The notes under the pieces were generated by a model. That model was not told the DNA's origin. It did not search any database and was given only the letters and a program-made list of their open reading frames with translations. Position numbers and translations under genes: made by a program. DNA of 64,000 nt from JAJCYX01 sp965243825 (lineage in GTDB: Bacteria; Chloroflexota; Dehalococcoidia; Lucifugimonadales; Lucifugimonadaceae). The stretch is taken from NCBI GenBank assembly GCA_965243825.1, contig CBDEVT010000001.1, positions 2,232,001 to 2,296,000 on the forward strand, given 5' to 3'. This document shows positions 61,214 through 64,000 of the stretch, piece by piece (the stretch's first letter is position 1; each line of letters starts with the position of its first letter).

Positions 61214-61892
61214 CAGACCCCTTTAGATCCTGTATATCTCTACCTTCGACCGCCCAGCGGTTGAGAACTGCAAGCACATACTTCCAGCTTCGCGCATTCG
61301 CTTCAACAGCCACTCGTATTGCATCGATCACATCCGATTCCGGGTGCTCCTGCAGTGCGGAAGAGATGCTCTCTGCGATCAGCGGCGACATGACGCCGAT
61401 GTTTTCTTCATACACACGGAAGACACCTGTGTGTAGTTCAGGACGCGGCTCCCCCTGCTGCGTTTCCGCTCTTGGAGAGATACTGCTCGCAGATGGTTCC
61501 GGTAGTTCAACACCTTTCCGAACCAACGCAGCGCGCACGGGCTCAGTGTTCAGAAGAAAACGCTTTTCACCGGTGCCTGAGGGTACTTCGAGCAAGGTCC
61601 CGCGCTGGACCGCCAATCCAACGGCATCAGTGACGACTCGTTCTAGTTCATCTCCCGATGCGTTCAGCATTGCACTGACCGAACGGTCCTCGAACAGCTC
61701 CTGTTTCGTGATGAACGGCAGCGGGGCGCGTTTGCGATGTAAGGCCCATATCACTCGCAGAGTCACCTTGAGCTCATTTATGTCGTCGATCTCTTCAAGC
61801 AGGTTGGCAAGCAGTGGATTCGGAACCGGCGTGAACTGCACTCCACGTGGGAACGGTGAGGCAGCCCTGTTTTCTGTCTTTTCAGTAGTCAT
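61122..61892 (-). CDS. DnaD/DnaB_2-like primosome protein
   Basis: 256 residues from the ATG at 61892; a frame to 62039 overlaps dnaB and is not preferred. The N-terminal part (TPVPNPLLANLLEEIDDINEL, in two runs, then LKVTLRVIWALHRKR) is winged-helix-like, as in DnaD. The C-terminal part (VYEENIGVMSPLIAESIS, then ANARSWKYVLAVLNRW) is the DnaB_2/DnaD C-terminal motif that binds DNA and the helicase loader. It should join primosome assembly in initiation or restart. Its end overlaps the next gene strongly. Confidence 0.82.
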   Translation of the reverse strand: MTTEKTENRAASPFPRGVQFTPVPNPLLANLLEEIDDINELKVTLRVIWALHRKRAPLPFITKQELFEDRSVSAMLNASGDELERVVTDAVGLAVQRGTLLEVPSGTGEKRFLLNTEPVRAALVRKGVELPEPSASSISPRAETQQGEPRPELHTGVFRVYEENIGVMSPLIAESISSALQEHPESDVIDAIRVAVEANARSWKYVLAVLNRWAVEGRDIQDLKGSDGKPERHSEANRSDEFIERYLERQRARGNR

Positions 61893-61966
61893 TCGGAAAT
61901 TCTGCGATGCCTGACTCGTTACGACCAAATCCACCTGGCGCATATTCGCTGTGTATATGACAGACG

Positions 61967-63343
61967 CTAGAACTGTTCGACTGGCGCCTGGGCACGCATC
62001 TCCATGTACCGGCCATGCTCGTCTCGGACAGACATCCACAGCGAGTCAATCGGACCGTGGCGATGTTTCGCGACGATCAGTTCGGCAAGCCCTCGCGGGT
62101 ATGGCCTGTCTGGACTTTTGGCGTTCCACTGCTCCTCTGTCGTGAACCTGTCCTCACGATGAATGAACATGACGATGTCGGCGTCCTGTTCGATGCTTCC
62201 GCTCTCGCGAAGGTCGGACAGGACAGGCCTGTGAGATTCACGCCGTTCGATTGCTCGGCTCAACTGAGATACCGCAATAACAGGTACGTCCAGGTCACGA
62301 GCCATCGCCTTCATCTGGCGTGATATCTCGCTGACCTCCTGTGCTCGGTTGCCTTCCCGACCTCCTGCTGACCCGTTGATCAACTGCATGTAATCAACGA
62401 TCACGAAGTCGAGGCCGTGGGTGAGCTGCAGCCTGCGGGCCTTACCGCGCATCTCCGCAACGGTCTGGAAGGGCGTGTCGTCTATGTAGATATCAAGGTC
62501 GGAGAGTAGACCGACTGCGTCAACCATGCGGGTCTCTTCAGTAGGGGAGAAGCGGCGAAGGCGAATGTCGTGCATGTTTAGCCGTGCTTCGGATGCAAGT
62601 AGACGCATTGCAACCTGTTCTCGACCCATCTCAAGCGAGAAGATCCCGACCTTCGCGTGCTCTTTGGCGGCGTTGGCAGCAAGATTTAGCGCGAGAGTGG
62701 ACTTACCAATGCTTGGACGGGCTGCAAGCACGATCATGTCTGATCGCTGTAGTCCACCGAATAGCTGCTGCATGTTGTTGTAGCCGGTAGGTATCGGTTG
62801 CTTCTCGCCTTCAAGTGAGTCCAGTGCCGAACCCTGTTCAAGAAACGGGTCCAGCGCCTCACCGACATGCACAAAGTCTCGGGATGCCTGGCCGGACCTG
62901 ATCCCGAAGATGATGTCTTCAGCTGTGCTCAGAGCCGAGTCAACATCAGCCTGGTCTGCGAATCCAATCTCGGCGATATCGGAAGCGGCGCTGATTAGCC
63001 TGCGCATAGTCGCAGTCCGCTGAACCAGTCGTCCGAAATGGACGATATGGACTGAAGTCGGGACGGTGGCCACGAGGTGAGCCAGATACGCGGTGCCACC
63101 TACCTCTTCGAGCAGGCCTTTAGATTCGAGCTCGTGGGCAACTGTGACTGTGTTGATCGCCTCGTCACGATTGAACAGGTCGACGACCGCTTCGAAGCAG
63201 ATGCGGTTTCTCTGCCTGTAGAAGTCTCCAGGATTCAGGAATCCGTGAACATCGGTGACCGCCTGCCCATCGATGAGCAGTGAGCCGATGACCGATTCCT
63301 CTGCCTGGATATCGTGGGGCGGAAGCCTGTCAGCCTGTACCAA
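61967..63343 (-). CDS. dnaB: Replicative DNA helicase
   Basis: 458 residues, normal length. The N-terminal domain (PPHDIQAEESVIGSLL, then FLNPGDFYRQRN) binds primase and the C-terminal RecA-like motor has Walker A ARPSIGKST (209-217), FSLEMGREQV, VIVDYMQLI (Walker B), VIAVSQLSRAIE and the Arg finger region LRESGSIEQDADIV. It unwinds DNA at the fork as a hexamer. Start is TTG with GGAG 13 bases upstream. It heads the operon dnaB, DnaD-like, DnaC-like and HIT. No intein is present. Confidence 0.95.
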   Translation of the reverse strand: MVQADRLPPHDIQAEESVIGSLLIDGQAVTDVHGFLNPGDFYRQRNRICFEAVVDLFNRDEAINTVTVAHELESKGLLEEVGGTAYLAHLVATVPTSVHIVHFGRLVQRTATMRRLISAASDIAEIGFADQADVDSALSTAEDIIFGIRSGQASRDFVHVGEALDPFLEQGSALDSLEGEKQPIPTGYNNMQQLFGGLQRSDMIVLAARPSIGKSTLALNLAANAAKEHAKVGIFSLEMGREQVAMRLLASEARLNMHDIRLRRFSPTEETRMVDAVGLLSDLDIYIDDTPFQTVAEMRGKARRLQLTHGLDFVIVDYMQLINGSAGGREGNRAQEVSEISRQMKAMARDLDVPVIAVSQLSRAIERRESHRPVLSDLRESGSIEQDADIVMFIHREDRFTTEEQWNAKSPDRPYPRGLAELIVAKHRHGPIDSLWMSVRDEHGRYMEMRAQAPVEQF

Positions 63344-64000
63344 GGGCGGTTGTTTCTCCAGTGAGCATCGCCCTGGGGCGAGGTAATTTCGTGACTGTGC
63401 TTACGGCCACACGAGGAGTGCGGCAAAGGTCAGTCCAAACGGTTTGGCTTTGTCGACCTAACCGAGAATCAACTGAGCCTGATCACACTCGGGTGACAGG
63501 GGTTATATCACCAGTCGCCCTCAATCTCCTACCCCGATTGCACATGCTTTTCAGGTGTTTCCCGGGCAGTTTTCAAAGCCCGGGGAAAAGATTCGCCGAG
63601 CGGTGCTCAAACGATACCTTGCCTTCACTGCAAGCTATACCGCAACCGGATGATATTTGGCGGTTCGCACCACCATGACCCCAATTGCGATTTGCGAGTT
63701 AACACGCATTCAGGTTGCATTCGGCTCCAGACAGGGAGCAGACTTTCCCGTCATGACCAACTCTCAGAAGATCGCGCACGGGTTAGACACTGCAATGTTG
63801 TTCGCGCTTGAGCTGCTCTTTCTTCGACAGGTCGAGCTGCGCAGAATGTCCAGGCGTTCCTCATACCGAAGAGGCAACCTTCGGTAGTCGCCTGGTTTCT
63901 TAAGACAACTCAAGCTGGGCCACGGGTTAATTAGGCAAACCCCGTAGGCCGCTTCGTCTCATCCCGGACGGTACATCGGCTGCTTAGGACTCTTTTTCCT
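63344..64000. other. Non-coding, hairpin-rich region upstream of dnaB
   Basis: 657 bases with short frames only, none convincing. Three hairpins are seen: 63558-63588 (TTTCCCGGGC with GCCCGGGGAAA, one bulge), 63850-63895 (CCAGGCG outer stem with CGCCTGG, CCGAAG inner stem with CTTCGG, followed by TTTCTT) and about 63919-63953 (GGCCACGGGTT with AACCCCGT and GGCC). They could be terminators of a gene beyond the edge or part of a structured RNA. No DnaA boxes (TTATCCACA) were noticed. Confidence 0.4.

Noticed and set aside
63657..63887. 76-codon frame near the right edge
   Set aside because: It runs through a composite hairpin and has no recognisable domain or ribosome binding site.

Overview
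The window looks like a chromosomal segment of a free-living bacterium, most plausibly a Chloroflexota of the SAR202 / Dehalococcoidia type. That placement is inference. It rests on the mix of enolase-superfamily, creatininase, GH4 and ceramidase-like catabolic genes, the many large STAND/AAA-TPR regulators and class III cyclases, and a dnaB - DnaD-like - tandem DnaC-like replication operon. No rRNA, tRNA, CRISPR array or insertion sequence was recognised.

Region 1 (1-15 kb) holds surface and small-molecule genes: a cut-off membrane protein, a small lipoprotein, a deacetylase-like lipoprotein, a secreted beta-helix protein, a Cys/Asp-repeat secreted protein with 135-bp DNA repeats, a SemiSWEET-like protein, a STAND-LuxR regulator, a DsrE-like protein, a two-gene (split) PEP-type dikinase and an MFS exporter. 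Region 2 (15-36 kb) is a dense signalling block: a LuxR-ATPase, a CPPED1-like phosphoesterase overlapping a zinc-ribbon/cyclase/ATPase/TPR giant, a second cyclase beside a cyclic-nucleotide-binding histidine kinase, a DUF4242-cyclase fusion, a third cyclase-ATPase, a UBP zinc finger, a histidine kinase pseudogene, two ArsM-type methyltransferases with a small HTH protein, and a SARP-type ATPase.

Region 3 (36-45 kb) is one gene for a 3,073-residue membrane-anchored protein with a metzincin zinc site, Ig-like, HYDIN-like, LVIVD and beta-helix parts. Region 4 (45-59 kb) is metabolic: a flavoprotein oxidase remnant, metY-metA (O-acetylhomoserine route), then a catabolic island (SMP-30 lactonase, VOC protein, two ceramidase-like proteins, 2-hydroxyacid dehydrogenase, GH4 glycosidase, creatininase-like amidase, two enolase-superfamily dehydratases, HAD phosphatase). 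Region 5 (59-64 kb) is a HIT protein and the replication operon.

Two observations stand out. First, three separate genes between 23 and 33 kb are each interrupted by a single in-frame TGA, with intact coding sequence on both sides. In two of them the TGA falls exactly where relatives carry a conserved Cys, and in all three a small hairpin has its apical loop 17-19 nt after the TGA. This is the pattern expected of selenocysteine (or other UGA recoding), though recent nonsense mutation is not excluded. Second, a roughly 44-bp element occurs nine times between 3.8 and 35.7 kb, always between genes and always in the same orientation whatever the direction of the neighbouring genes. It is absent from the metabolic and replication half of the window.
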